Shown: positions 9,084 through 18,538 of the stretch, one piece after another
How the letters are laid out: each line of letters starts with the position of its first letter
How positions within the stretch are numbered: the first letter of the stretch is position 1
NCBI GenBank assembly: GCA_031296355.1
Contig: JARLFX010000032.1
Location: 1-40,820 of the forward strand
DNA: 40,820 bases
Direction of reading: 5' to 3'
DNA from: Acidobacteriaceae bacterium
GTDB lineage: Bacteria > Acidobacteriota > Terriglobia > Terriglobales > Acidobacteriaceae
The notes under the pieces: model-generated
What the model saw: the letters and a program-made list of their open reading frames with translations, nothing else
Told to the model about the DNA's origin: nothing
Databases searched by the model: none
Translations under genes and position numbers: made by a program

Positions 9084-9104
9084 CATTAACCGCTAATTGC
9101 CTTG
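9084..9104 (+). promoter_or_regulatory. Shared regulatory box 2 (upstream of NHL protein)
   Basis: The box reads CATTAACCGCTAAT followed by TGCCTTG and starts 124 bp before the ATG at 9208. TTGCCA at its right edge is followed 18 bp later by GAGTAT (9126-9131), so the box may overlap a -35 with a weak -10. Its place between the regulator and a divergent target suits autoregulation plus activation. Confidence 0.65.
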
Positions 9105-9207
9105 CCAGAGTATAGGGCCTGTGTGGAGTATCGGCGACGGCATGAAACAAGTCGACTGTTAACGATCAAAGCGACACAGTTTCAGATGAAAGAAAAGGGA
9201 AAATAGC

Positions 9208-10392
9208 ATGCAGGTTCAATTTTGTCAGTTACGGATTCAACTGTGGTTGTTCGGATGTGCTGCCGCATTTTTACTGATGGGAGCTACAGCACAGGGACAG
9301 GGGCGGCAGACGATACGTACGGTGGCGGGCACGGGCGTATCCGGATATAGCGGTGACGGCGGCCCCGGGGTGAAGGCTGAGATATCGAACGGTATGAGGC
9401 AAATTGCTATTGATCGGCATGGGAGCGTGTACCTGACCGACACCATAAACCACGTCATACGACGTGTCGACGCGAAGACCGGAATTATCACTACGGTAGC
9501 GGGCAATGGGACTGCGTGTCGCATGCCTATCGCCGCGTGTGGAGACGGGGAAGCCGCTGTTTCCGGACAACTCAATTCTCCGCGGGGCTTGGCTGTAGAC
9601 GATGAGGACAATATCTATGTGGCTGATGCGGGCGATAACCGTATTCGGTTTGTGAGCGCTTCCACGGGAAAGATATCTACCGTAGCCGGAACGGGAAGAG
9701 CCTGCGTCCCGGCGACCGAGGAATGCGGGGACGGAGCAAAGGCAATCGCGGCTGAACTCAGCTATCCAAATTCGGTGGCATTGGATCGCCAGGGAAACCT
9801 CTACATTAACGATTCACAGAACTTCAAGGTGCGCAAGGTGGTCCGTTCAACGGGGATCATTTCGACTGTTGCCGGGAATGGAACAGCTGGATTCAGCGGG
9901 GATGGTGGAGCGGCAACATTGGCGTCAATCAAAAGTGTGACGGGGATCATTTGTGATGATGCCGGCAATCTGTACATTGCCGACGGCGGTAATTTCCGTG
10001 TGCGCATGGTACTGGCCAGTAATGGCGTAATTGCCACAGTTGCTGGTACCGGGGTGAAGGGTGCAACGGGGAATGGTGGAGAAGCGAAATCCGCACCCTT
10101 GAATTCTCCCTATAATCTGGCGGTCGACTCGAATGGAAACCTCTATATCGTGGAGAACGCCGGCAACCAGGTTCGCGAGGTTCTGGCGACTGTGAAGGGC
10201 GCCGCCCCCAGCTTTGGCAATATCGTTGCTTTTGCGGGAACGGGGGCCAATAGCTCCTCGGGGGATGGCGGCTTGCCGGTCAAGGCAACATTTGCCAGCC
10301 CTAGTGGCATAGCGATTGATTCCCAAGGAAATATCTTCGTCGCAGACACCTGGGGAGCCCGCATTCGTAAGATCGGGCCTTTGGAGAGATAA
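9208..10392 (+). CDS. Secreted NHL-repeat beta-propeller protein
   Basis: This 394-residue protein has a signal peptide (LWLFGCAAAFLLMGATAQGQ) and then about six NHL-type repeats. Each carries a version of TVAGTGxxGYSGDGG...A..N.P..IAID..GN.Y.AD..N..IR.V. The start follows AAAAGGGAAAATAGC. The shape predicts a beta-propeller outside the cytoplasm, a protein- or carbohydrate-binding scaffold rather than a hydrolase. No catalytic motif is visible. It is the small relative of the large proteins at 10639 and 22259, has its own regulatory box and probably forms a single-gene unit. In acidobacteria such proteins are often annotated only as NHL repeat-containing; a role in polysaccharide binding or surface display is inferred from its neighbours. 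Confidence 0.85.
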   Translation: MQVQFCQLRIQLWLFGCAAAFLLMGATAQGQGRQTIRTVAGTGVSGYSGDGGPGVKAEISNGMRQIAIDRHGSVYLTDTINHVIRRVDAKTGIITTVAGNGTACRMPIAACGDGEAAVSGQLNSPRGLAVDDEDNIYVADAGDNRIRFVSASTGKISTVAGTGRACVPATEECGDGAKAIAAELSYPNSVALDRQGNLYINDSQNFKVRKVVRSTGIISTVAGNGTAGFSGDGGAATLASIKSVTGIICDDAGNLYIADGGNFRVRMVLASNGVIATVAGTGVKGATGNGGEAKSAPLNSPYNLAVDSNGNLYIVENAGNQVREVLATVKGAAPSFGNIVAFAGTGANSSSGDGGLPVKATFASPSGIAIDSQGNIFVADTWGARIRKIGPLER

Positions 10393-10519
10393 CGCGTCAG
10401 GCGATCGGTGATCCTACTCATCTCAACCCCGCGAGTCATGTGTCGTTAGCGTCTCGTGATTTTGTTAATGATTGCACTATAAGTCGTTTGAAATGATTGA
10501 TTTAGAAACAGTTTGTGCT

Positions 10520-10540
10520 GATTAACCGCTAATTTCCTTG
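10520..10540 (+). promoter_or_regulatory. Shared regulatory box 3 (upstream of large NHL protein)
   Basis: The box reads GATTAACCGCTAAT followed by TTCCTTG and starts 119 bp before the ATG at 10639. TTGCGT at its right edge is followed 18 bp later by AAGTAT (10562-10567), the same geometry as at box 2. About 77 bp upstream lies a weaker CGTTAGCGTCTCG element. Confidence 0.65.
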
Positions 10541-10638
10541 CGTCTGCATATGCTCGACGCCAAGTATCTGGGACGTAAATAAAACTGATTTGTTGCCCGC
10601 TCGGAACGAGATCGACGGGTGAATGGAAGGATTCTCGC

Positions 10639-13600
10639 ATGAATATCCTGATGAATCACTCTAGGTTGCGTACGTGGTTGATGTTACGTGGGGGTATGGC
10701 TGTTGCGTGTCTAGCTGCCGGTCTGATGGCGCAGGCACAGAGTGTACAGTTTGTGCCGACGATCAATACCGTAGCGGGTAACGGGACGACGGGCACGTGG
10801 AGTAATCAGACAACGTGGGGTGATGGCGGCCCCGGCCCGCTGGGCGAGGTCTCAACCGGGATGCGGCAGGTTGCTGTGGACGCGCAGGGAAACATCTACA
10901 CGACAGACACCACAAATAATGTCATACGCCGGGTCGATGGGCGGACTGGGATTATCACGACAGTGGCGGGAAATGGCACGGCCTGTTCGGGCGGAACGGC
11001 TCCCAACTGTGGTGATAATGGGCCGGCGACCAGCGCCCAGTTGAGTACAGCGCGTGGGATCGCAGTGGATGGCAGCGGGAATATCTATCTGGCCGACTAT
11101 AACGACAACCGGATTCGCATGGTCAGCGCGACGACGGGGTATATCTCGACCATTGCGGGCAAGGGCACCACGTGTTCACCGACTACGGGTGCCTGTGGTG
11201 ATGGCGGTCAGGCGACATCGGCCCAGCTTACGAACCCGTCTGCAGTGGCGCTGGATGGTCGGGGCAATCTGTATATTGCGGACACATACAACCACAAGAT
11301 TCGCAAGCTGGTCCTCAGTACGGGGATCATCTCAACCGTGGCTGGAACGGGCACCAGTGGGTACAGCGGCGATAATGCGGCGGCGACCTCGGCGATGCTC
11401 AACTTACCGATAGGCCTTACCTGTGATGCAGCGGGAAACATTTATCTGTCTGACAGCGGCACCAACAATTATCGGATCCGGATGATCCAGGTCAGCACCG
11501 GGAACATCAGCACGATCGCAGGAACGGGAACTCAGGGAACGGTGGTCAGCACCAACGGCGACGGCAATGCGGCAACGTCGGCTCTGATGGATAATCCTTA
11601 CAACCTTGCAGTTGATCCGAAGGGAAACCTGTACGTTATCGACAGCGGCTACTCCGAAGTCCGCGAGATCCTGGCGACCACCACCGGCGCTTCGCCCACG
11701 TTCGGCAATATCATAGCGTTTGCCGGTGGAGCAGGAGCGGGTACTTCTTTTATGGACGGCATCCCGCCAACCGCTGCCAAGCTAACCTCTTCTAACGGTG
11801 TGGCGATTGATTCTTTCGGGAATGTGATTATCGGGGACACCTTTGACGCCCGAATCCGGCGAGTCACTGTGGTTCCGCCACTGAATACAACGGCAGTGGG
11901 TTCTACCAGTGCAACGGCTACATTTGGCACGCAGGACCAAGCTCCGGGCGTTAGCGATTACATCACTGGCTTTGCAATGGCGTCGGGATTTACGGAATTT
12001 ACTCCCATGACGTACGCAGCGCTCTCTGCGGAAACGCCAAATGGAGGAAGTAGCGGTGCCTGTGTTGCATTACACTCCGCGCAGGTCTGTCAAGAAACAG
12101 CTGCGTTCACGCCAAAGTATCCGGGCCTGCGTACCGGGGTGTTGAATCTGACGGACTACAGAAGTAATCCTGTTTCGTTGGGGCTGACCGGCTATGGTCT
12201 GGCGCCGGCGATTGCGTTTACACCTGGAACGATCTCCACTGTGGCGGGAAATGGGACGGCTGCTTATTCCGGTGATGGCGGTGCTGCTACATCTGCAGCT
12301 TTGAATATCCCCACCAATGCGGTAGTGGATGCGGCGAACAATATCTATATGGTGGACGCCGGAAACCATGTCATCCGTCGGATTGATTCAACAGGGAAGA
12401 TCACGACTTATGCCGGAACGGGTGGCACATCCGGGTACAGCGGTGATGGTAGTGTGGCAACCGGTGCAGTTCTGAATAGCCCGCAGAGCGTCGTCTTGGA
12501 TGCGGCAGGTAATCTCTACATCGCGGATACGGGCAATAATGCAATCCGAGTGGTATTAGAGGCGACCGGGAAGATCACTACGGTCGCAGGTGGAAACGGT
12601 GCCGGGTACAGCGGCGATGGTTCCGCCGCGACCAGCGCCAAGCTTGCTTCGCCATCAGGCGTTGCAATTGACGTGATCGGCAATCTCTACATTGCAGATA
12701 CAGGCAACAACGTAGTACGTGCTGTCAACGTAGCGACAGGTGTTATCTCGACCGTTGCCGGAAACGGAACGGTGGGAAGCACTGGCGATGGCGCGGCAGC
12801 CGCAAGCGCTGAACTCAACGGGCCAGTCGGAGCCTTCTATCTTCCGCCACCTGCAGTTCAGGTGAACACTCTGTATCCGTATCAAGAGGCGGGTCAGTTG
12901 CTGATTGCTGACACAGGTAACAATAAGATCCGTAAGGTCAATTTGACGACGGGCATTATCACAACTGCGGCAGGCACAGGTACAGCCGGTTATACCGGAG
13001 ACGGCGGCCTGGCCACGGCTGCCACACTGAAGGCAGCGACAACAGTGGTGGCGGATGCGGCAGGCAATCTATACATCGCCGACGCTGGAAACACGGTCAT
13101 ACGCCGCATTAATGCAGCTACGGGCAATATCGTAACTATCGCGGGAACAGGGACTGCTGGATCCACTGGAGGGATTGGCACGGCTACTGCACTGCCGTTG
13201 AATGTCCCGGCCGGCGTTGCCTTGGATTCAAGCGCCAATATCTATATTAGTGATAAGGGCGCAAATATTTTGCGCAAGATCGATGTTAGCAAAGGAGCTG
13301 CTATTGCCTTTGGTAATCAAGCTACCAGCGGCATTACGAGTAGACTGCTTACCGCTACCAACACCGGTAATAGTAACCTCACCTTCACCGGGCTGAGCTT
13401 TAGTTCGAATTTCTCACAGCAGGCCACAACCGGCACGGACTGCTCGTCTACAACAGTGCTCGCAACCGGTGCCTCCTGCAATATCAGTGTCGGTTTCGCG
13501 CCAACAGGTACCACGACCTATTCTGGAACGGTCACAGCTACTAATAATGCGTTGAATGTAGCTGGAGCTACACAAACCACAACACTCTCCGGTACCGGAG

Positions 13601-14691
13601 TTTTGGTTGCGAATACGCTTACCATTACACCCGGCAGCTTCAGCATAGCCGCCGGCATGGCGCAGTCCGTTACGATTACCGCATCCACCAGCGGCACTAC
13701 GGTTACCACCTACACGGGGACCGTGCGATTCACCAGTACAGACGGATCAGCTACGCTGCCCACGGCGTACACTTTCACCGCCGCTGATGCTGGCGTCCAC
13801 ACCTTCTACGGACTCTCCTTTGTAACGGCTGGTGCACAAACACTTACCGTCACTGACAGTGGCAACTCACTCAGTGGGGCTGCCTCTGTTACCGTCACGG
13901 GAACGGCCGGAGCCACTACAACTACTACACTTGGCGTCTCTTCATCCACGCCGCCTTTCGGGCAAAGCGTAACGTTGACGGCAACGGTTTCTGCTACAGG
14001 CACACCCACAGGCACAGTGAGTTTTCAGTCCGGTTCTATATTGCTAGGCTCGGCTACTCTTAACAACTGCGTTGCGTCGCTTGTGACATCGGCGCTGCCG
14101 ATTGGAATTAATAGCGTTACAGCCACCTATGCAGGCAATACTGCTTACACCAGTTCTACTTCGACGCCTATTACCGTCACGGTTAGTGCACAGAATCTCT
14201 GGCTTGTGAACGGTAACAACACGCTGAGTGTGCTCTCTAGCAGTGGTACAGCCGTTTCCGGCAGTTCCGGTTATACCGGAGGAGGCGCTGGCATTGCGAT
14301 TGATAGTTCCGGTAATGCTTGGTCTGCGAATACTACTGCCAATACGCTCACACGCGTGAATTCCACGGGTTCTTCTATATCTACCTTTACTGGCGGTGGA
14401 CTTAATGCACCCGTTGCAGTTGCAGTGACCGGCACTGGGTATATCTGGATTGCGAATACGAATAACAGCCTTAGCCTCTTTGATCCTACGGGTCTGGCCG
14501 TCTCTCCCACTACTGGCTTTACCGGTGGCAGCTTGAACCAGCCTGCGGCGCTAGCTGTGGACTCATCCGGCAATCTATGGGTTGCGAATGGTGGCAGCAA
14601 TAGCGTGACCATGTTCCTTGGGGCAGCTGATCCGGTTGTTACTCCATTCGCCAGTGCGTCCCAGAACAGCACACAGGGAACTCGGCCATGA
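10639..14691 (+). CDS. Large secreted NHL/Ig-like multidomain protein (copy A)
   Basis: The protein has 1350 residues. The ATG at 10639 follows GGAAGGA at 7 bases; a second in-frame ATG is at 10651. A signal peptide (MLRGGMAVACLAAGLMAQAQ) is followed by about six NHL repeats, a spacer domain (about 415-525) that includes the cysteine-bearing GACVALHSAQVCQE, and more NHL repeats to about 880. Next come a choice-of-anchor-D-like Ig domain (SSNFSQQATTGTDCSSTTVLATGASCNISVGFAP), one or two Ig-like domains (TSTDGSATLPTAYTFTAADAGVHTF; TTLGVSSSTPPFGQSVTLTATV), and a final set of propeller-like repeats (SGNLWVANGGSNSV). It is extracellular and probably adhesive or glycan binding. The first half is nearly identical to the protein at 22259 while the C-termini differ. 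The stop overlaps an in-frame ATG of the lipoprotein frame, so translation may be coupled. Confidence 0.85.
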   Translation: MNILMNHSRLRTWLMLRGGMAVACLAAGLMAQAQSVQFVPTINTVAGNGTTGTWSNQTTWGDGGPGPLGEVSTGMRQVAVDAQGNIYTTDTTNNVIRRVDGRTGIITTVAGNGTACSGGTAPNCGDNGPATSAQLSTARGIAVDGSGNIYLADYNDNRIRMVSATTGYISTIAGKGTTCSPTTGACGDGGQATSAQLTNPSAVALDGRGNLYIADTYNHKIRKLVLSTGIISTVAGTGTSGYSGDNAAATSAMLNLPIGLTCDAAGNIYLSDSGTNNYRIRMIQVSTGNISTIAGTGTQGTVVSTNGDGNAATSALMDNPYNLAVDPKGNLYVIDSGYSEVREILATTTGASPTFGNIIAFAGGAGAGTSFMDGIPPTAAKLTSSNGVAIDSFGNVIIGDTFDARIRRVTVVPPLNTTAVGSTSATATFGTQDQAPGVSDYITGFAMASGFTEFTPMTYAALSAETPNGGSSGACVALHSAQVCQETAAFTPKYPGLRTGVLNLTDYRSNPVSLGLTGYGLAPAIAFTPGTISTVAGNGTAAYSGDGGAATSAALNIPTNAVVDAANNIYMVDAGNHVIRRIDSTGKITTYAGTGGTSGYSGDGSVATGAVLNSPQSVVLDAAGNLYIADTGNNAIRVVLEATGKITTVAGGNGAGYSGDGSAATSAKLASPSGVAIDVIGNLYIADTGNNVVRAVNVATGVISTVAGNGTVGSTGDGAAAASAELNGPVGAFYLPPPAVQVNTLYPYQEAGQLLIADTGNNKIRKVNLTTGIITTAAGTGTAGYTGDGGLATAATLKAATTVVADAAGNLYIADAGNTVIRRINAATGNIVTIAGTGTAGSTGGIGTATALPLNVPAGVALDSSANIYISDKGANILRKIDVSKGAAIAFGNQATSGITSRLLTATNTGNSNLTFTGLSFSSNFSQQATTGTDCSSTTVLATGASCNISVGFAPTGTTTYSGTVTATNNALNVAGATQTTTLSGTGVLVANTLTITPGSFSIAAGMAQSVTITASTSGTTVTTYTGTVRFTSTDGSATLPTAYTFTAADAGVHTFYGLSFVTAGAQTLTVTDSGNSLSGAASVTVTGTAGATTTTTLGVSSSTPPFGQSVTLTATVSATGTPTGTVSFQSGSILLGSATLNNCVASLVTSALPIGINSVTATYAGNTAYTSSTSTPITVTVSAQNLWLVNGNNTLSVLSSSGTAVSGSSGYTGGGAGIAIDSSGNAWSANTTANTLTRVNSTGSSISTFTGGGLNAPVAVAVTGTGYIWIANTNNSLSLFDPTGLAVSPTTGFTGGSLNQPAALAVDSSGNLWVANGGSNSVTMFLGAADPVVTPFASASQNSTQGTRP

Positions 14692-14753
14692 AAAAGATCA
14701 GATCAATATTTCTGCATCAAACGATCGATATGAATGCTCAAGGAGAGATTCCA

Positions 14754-16136
14754 ATGAAGATATCCAACACTCTCAGGTGGTCCGCATTGGGGGCAGGTGC
14801 AGCGATCGCATTAAGCTTGCTCAGCGGCTGCTCCCAGGGCGCAAGCAATGTTGCTGCCCACTCCCAAGTGGTTACTGGCTTACAGGGCAAAGCGTATGGC
14901 GGGCAACAGCCAATCGCCGGTGCCGCCATTCAACTATGGGGGGTGGGAACGAGCGGTTACGGGTCTGCGGCTACTCCGCTGCTGACTGCCACCGTAACCA
15001 CAAGTGATGGCAGTGGCAGCGGTGGGAACGCGGGCAATGGCTTCAATACGTATTCTCGCGGAAGCTTCAATATTACAGGTGATTACACATGCCCTGCCAG
15101 CGATCTGGTCTACATCACTGCAGTCGGCGGTATGCCGGATCTTACCCATACCAACTCAAATCTTGTCATTATGTCTGCACTCGGTTCCTGCAGTTATCTA
15201 CAGGCAAATGCAGCTAGCGTGTTTATCAATATCAACGAAGTCAGTACGGTTGCCTCTGTCTGGGCACTCTTGCGGTTCATGAATTCTTACAGTTCTATTG
15301 GTGCGCCTTCATCAAACCTAAGTGGCTTGACTCGCGCTTTCGGTCTTGTTAATGAGCTCGTAGATACCTCTACAGGTATAGTCTCCGGTCCGGCATTGCC
15401 AGCTGGTGCCACTATTCCCTCCGCAGAACTCAACACGCTCGCTAACGTGATGGCTACGTGTGTAAATAGTGCGGGTGGCGCTGCAAATGATGGTACCAAC
15501 TGTGGCAAGCTCTTCAGCTATAGCTCTACCGCCAGCAATGTTCCTACGGATACAGTAGGTGCGGCATTGAACATTGCGCGCAATCCTGCTACCAATGTCG
15601 CTTCTATCTTCAATCTCACAGTCGGCAACGCGGAGTTCTCCCCTGCGCTCAGTGCTTCTCCTGGGAATTGGATGATTAGTATCAATTACACCGGTGCCGG
15701 TTTGAGTGCGCCCAAGAGCATCGCAGTCGACAATAGTGGCAGTATCTGGCTGGCGAACTTTAGCGCCAATACGATTTCTGCTCTGAGCAGCGCCGGCGTA
15801 GCCATCTCCAACTCAACAGGCTATACCGCCAGCGGGAACCTTAATGGCCCCTCGTCCATTGCGATTGATCTTGCGGGTAATCCCTGGGTCGCGAATAAAG
15901 TTGAGAACAATGTCATTAAGCTGGATGCTTCCGGCAACTATGTTGGCACATACACCGGCAGTTCCACTATTTCTACTCCAACGAGTTTGGCCATTGATGG
16001 ACTCGGTGGGGTGTGGATCGCCAATGCTGGAAATAACTCAGTCACTGCGTTGAACAACTCAGGCGCATTCGTTGGAAACTATACGCCGGCTGCTGGCGTT
16101 AGCGCACCGACAACAATTGCAATCAACGCTCACTAG
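14754..16136 (+). CDS. Lipoprotein with C-terminal NHL/Vgb-like repeats
   Basis: The protein has about 460 residues. I chose the ATG at 14754 because AAGGAGAG lies just upstream and the product then starts with a clean lipoprotein signal (LRWSALGAGAAIALSLLSGC, with LSGC as lipobox). The frame is open from an ATG at 14688 that overlaps the stop of the preceding gene. The middle part (about 30-300) is an uncharacterised region with GKAYGGQQPIAGAAIQLWGVG, reminiscent of a carboxypeptidase-like Ig fold. The last 150 residues hold three or four repeats of the type PKSIAVDNSGSIWLANFSANTISALSSAG, like those at the end of the preceding protein. It is probably anchored in the outer membrane and may be a partner of the upstream NHL protein in the same operon. 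Confidence 0.8.
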   Translation: MKISNTLRWSALGAGAAIALSLLSGCSQGASNVAAHSQVVTGLQGKAYGGQQPIAGAAIQLWGVGTSGYGSAATPLLTATVTTSDGSGSGGNAGNGFNTYSRGSFNITGDYTCPASDLVYITAVGGMPDLTHTNSNLVIMSALGSCSYLQANAASVFININEVSTVASVWALLRFMNSYSSIGAPSSNLSGLTRAFGLVNELVDTSTGIVSGPALPAGATIPSAELNTLANVMATCVNSAGGAANDGTNCGKLFSYSSTASNVPTDTVGAALNIARNPATNVASIFNLTVGNAEFSPALSASPGNWMISINYTGAGLSAPKSIAVDNSGSIWLANFSANTISALSSAGVAISNSTGYTASGNLNGPSSIAIDLAGNPWVANKVENNVIKLDASGNYVGTYTGSSTISTPTSLAIDGLGGVWIANAGNNSVTALNNSGAFVGNYTPAAGVSAPTTIAINAH

Positions 16137-16268
16137 CGTTCATTCGCACATGTTCCGACACTTCGAGGTTGCGCCTCCTTGTGCGAGTTGTGTGTCAAGG
16201 CGGAAGGATTTACCGCTCAATTAGATGAGGACGGGGCATGTCTTCATCACTTTGAGGCAGGAAGGAAA

Positions 16269-16329
16269 ACTAGCGGCTAATTTTTTGTTAACACGACATA
16301 AGGGAAACCCATTATTAAGCCGGGCTTAA
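16269..16329 (+). promoter_or_regulatory. Upstream half-box and palindrome before GH28
   Basis: ACTAGCGGCTAATTTTTTG at 16269-16287 resembles the shared box (GCTAATTTTxTTG in common) and lies 75 bp upstream of box 4. Between them TTAAGCC-G-GGCTTAA (16315-16329) is a perfect 7-bp inverted repeat around one base. The rest of the 322-bp intergenic stretch 16137-16458 shows no gene. This promoter thus carries up to three candidate protein-binding sites. Confidence 0.4.
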
Positions 16330-16343
16330 CAAGGAAGTTCGCT

Positions 16344-16364
16344 CATTAACCGCTAATTTTCTTG
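16344..16364 (+). promoter_or_regulatory. Shared regulatory box 4 (upstream of GH28)
   Basis: The box reads CATTAACCGCTAAT followed by TTTCTTG, the closest match to the consensus. Its start is 115 bp before the GTG at 16459, in line with the 119-124 bp at boxes 1-3, which supports that start choice. Confidence 0.65.
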
Positions 16365-16458
16365 TCACATCGTTTTTCAACCTTCAGCATCCAAGATGCA
16401 ACAAAAGATGTTCATGCTCCGCGTGGAACAGACGTCTAAAGGCAAAATGGAGGAAGCA

Positions 16459-18129
16459 GTGTCTAATATGACGTCCCTAGGGATTGGTTCGGAAAGAACA
16501 GGTAAAGATGCCGGGAGCAGAACTCGGCGCAGCCTGCTAAAAGCTGTTGGTGTAGGGGCTGCAGGATATCTCCTGGCTTCCTCTGATGTAAAAGCTGCCT
16601 CGGTTCTATCCAGCAGCCCGCGGAACTGCATCTTTGAAGTGACATTCTATGGTGCGACAGGGGATGGCAAGACCATCGATAGCGATTCTATTAATCGTGC
16701 GATTATGGCCGCTGCTCAAAAAGGAGGCACCGTCTATTTTCCTGCGGGCATATATCTCTGCTATTCGATCAGACTACAAAGCAATATCACACTTGAATTG
16801 GCTGCCGGTGCTGTGATTCAAGCGGCTGAAAGCTCAACGTCTTCATCCGTAAAAGGTGGCTTCGACACACCCGAAGCAAATGCCACTTATGAGGGCTATA
16901 TGGACTTTGGCCATAGCCACTGGCATAACAGTCTTATATGGGGAGAAGAGCTCAAGAATGTTTCAATCATTGGGCCGGGTCTGATTTGCGGCAAGAATCT
17001 AAGCCGTGGAGAAGGTCGAGGCCCGGTGGCCGAAACTCCGGGCGTTGGGAATAAAGCAATTGCGTTGAAGAATTGTCACAATGTATTGCTGCGCGATTTT
17101 TCAATTTTGAGTGGTGGCCATTTTGCTGTTCTGGCCACTGGTGTTGACAATTTCACGATTGACAATTTGAAGGTCGACACGAATCGAGACGGTATCGATA
17201 TAGATTGCTGCCGTAATGTGCGCATTTCGAACTGTAGCGTGAACACGCCATGGGACGACGCGATCGTTCTGAAATCTTCTTATACCCTTGGCTACATCCG
17301 ATCCACCGAAGCCGTCAGCATAGTGAATTGCTATGTAACCGGCGGATATGAAGTGGGGACGCTACTGGATGGGACATATAAGCCTTTTGTGAAAGACAGT
17401 ACCATTCCGGATGATGACAAATGGGTCCGCCGCATCGGTAGAATCAAATTCGGGACAGAATCTAACGGTGGATTCAAGAATATAGCCATCTCAAATTGTG
17501 TATTTGAGAGCAGCTATGGTATCGCGATCGAGAGTGTGGACGGAGCTCTGATTGAGGACGTGACAATTACAAATTTGACGATGCGGAATATCGTTGTGTC
17601 ACCAATATTTATTCGACTTGGTAGCAGACTCCGCGGCCCACAGGGCACCTTCGTCGGTGCTATCCGGCGCATTATCATCTCCAACATCGTTTGTTCGAAT
17701 TCGTCCTCCAAGTATGCATCCGTAATTGCCGGGATTCCTGGCCATCCCATTGAAGACATTACACTCAGCAGTATCTATGTCCAACACGTAGGAGGGATAT
17801 CTAGCGAGGCAGTACCAGTTCAACTTCCAGAAATGGAACAAGAATATCCAGAGGCGGCAATGTTTGGCATAACCCCGGCTCAAGGACTCTATGCGCGACA
17901 TGTCAAGGGCATGAGTGTCTCAGATATCAACATCTCATCCTTGAAGCCCGATACTCGGCCATTGTTCATCTTGTACGATGTTCAGGATGTTACGTTCATA
18001 CAGATTCGCAGCCGCCCCCTTGTCGATTCCTTAACCTTCTCGCTCGATAACGTACGCGACTTTCGCGTCGCATTGGCCCAGTCCGTTCCGGATACCATTC
18101 TCGAGGGGATCACGACAAGGAATCTATAA
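16459..18129 (+). CDS. Tat-exported GH28 polygalacturonase-like enzyme
   Basis: The protein has about 556 residues from GTG 16459, with GGAGG 5 bases upstream. ATGs at 16396 and 16468 are alternatives, but 16396 is only 32 bp past the box. A twin-arginine signal (TRRSLLKAVGVGAAGYLLASS) directs folded export. The N-terminal FYGATGDGKTIDSDSINRAI segment is the usual start of pectate_lyase_3/GH28 helices. GH28 motifs visible are NRDGIDID (from N242), DDAIVLK (D266, D267) and RIK (R328). The canonical GHG histidine motif is replaced by GGYEVGTLLDG near 295, a pattern I associate with bacterial GH28 proteins that differ from plain endo-polygalacturonases. It probably hydrolyses galacturonan or rhamnogalacturonan in the periplasm or outside. 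It stands alone between two boxed promoters. Confidence 0.85.
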   Translation: MSNMTSLGIGSERTGKDAGSRTRRSLLKAVGVGAAGYLLASSDVKAASVLSSSPRNCIFEVTFYGATGDGKTIDSDSINRAIMAAAQKGGTVYFPAGIYLCYSIRLQSNITLELAAGAVIQAAESSTSSSVKGGFDTPEANATYEGYMDFGHSHWHNSLIWGEELKNVSIIGPGLICGKNLSRGEGRGPVAETPGVGNKAIALKNCHNVLLRDFSILSGGHFAVLATGVDNFTIDNLKVDTNRDGIDIDCCRNVRISNCSVNTPWDDAIVLKSSYTLGYIRSTEAVSIVNCYVTGGYEVGTLLDGTYKPFVKDSTIPDDDKWVRRIGRIKFGTESNGGFKNIAISNCVFESSYGIAIESVDGALIEDVTITNLTMRNIVVSPIFIRLGSRLRGPQGTFVGAIRRIIISNIVCSNSSSKYASVIAGIPGHPIEDITLSSIYVQHVGGISSEAVPVQLPEMEQEYPEAAMFGITPAQGLYARHVKGMSVSDINISSLKPDTRPLFILYDVQDVTFIQIRSRPLVDSLTFSLDNVRDFRVALAQSVPDTILEGITTRNL

Positions 18130-18538
18130 CAGATCATTGTCAGACAATTCAATTCAGCGCTGCTCCCCGCTCCGCTATTGTTTGATACACGCAAATGAAT
18201 ATGCAGCCAAGTGACCGGAAACGGAAAATGATAAACAATGAAATGGATTTTCGCTCTAGCATGCCCAACTGTGCGGGCAGTTCAACCTTTCATATGCCCT
18301 TCTTTACGAAAAAACCGCAGTCACCACCCTCAAAAATAGATAAGTCAGACAGCAATCAGGATCTTTTCGCACGCCAGACCAGCGCCGTTCTGCGAAATGT
18401 AGCAGTAGTAGGAGGGCGAGTTATAGTCCTCACCAACCGCACCACAAAGAAGTTCGAACGAATCATTAACGCTGCCAACTCTGTTAATTGGTCCAATATA
18501 AGTTATTCATAATGTTGACTTTTGTTCCGCAGGGTGCT
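18130..18538. other. Intergenic stretch between GH28 and box 5
   Basis: No supported gene. A 105-codon open frame at 18195-18512 has no ribosome binding site, no recognisable domain and an unusual composition; I do not call it. ATTAACGCTG near 18465 lies about 74 bp upstream of the box and matches the TTAACGCTG upstream of box 2. Confidence 0.4.

Noticed and set aside
18195..18512. 105-codon open frame between GH28 and the TonB receptor
   Set aside because: No ribosome binding site, no domain and no signal; it occupies a promoter region and ends just before box 5.
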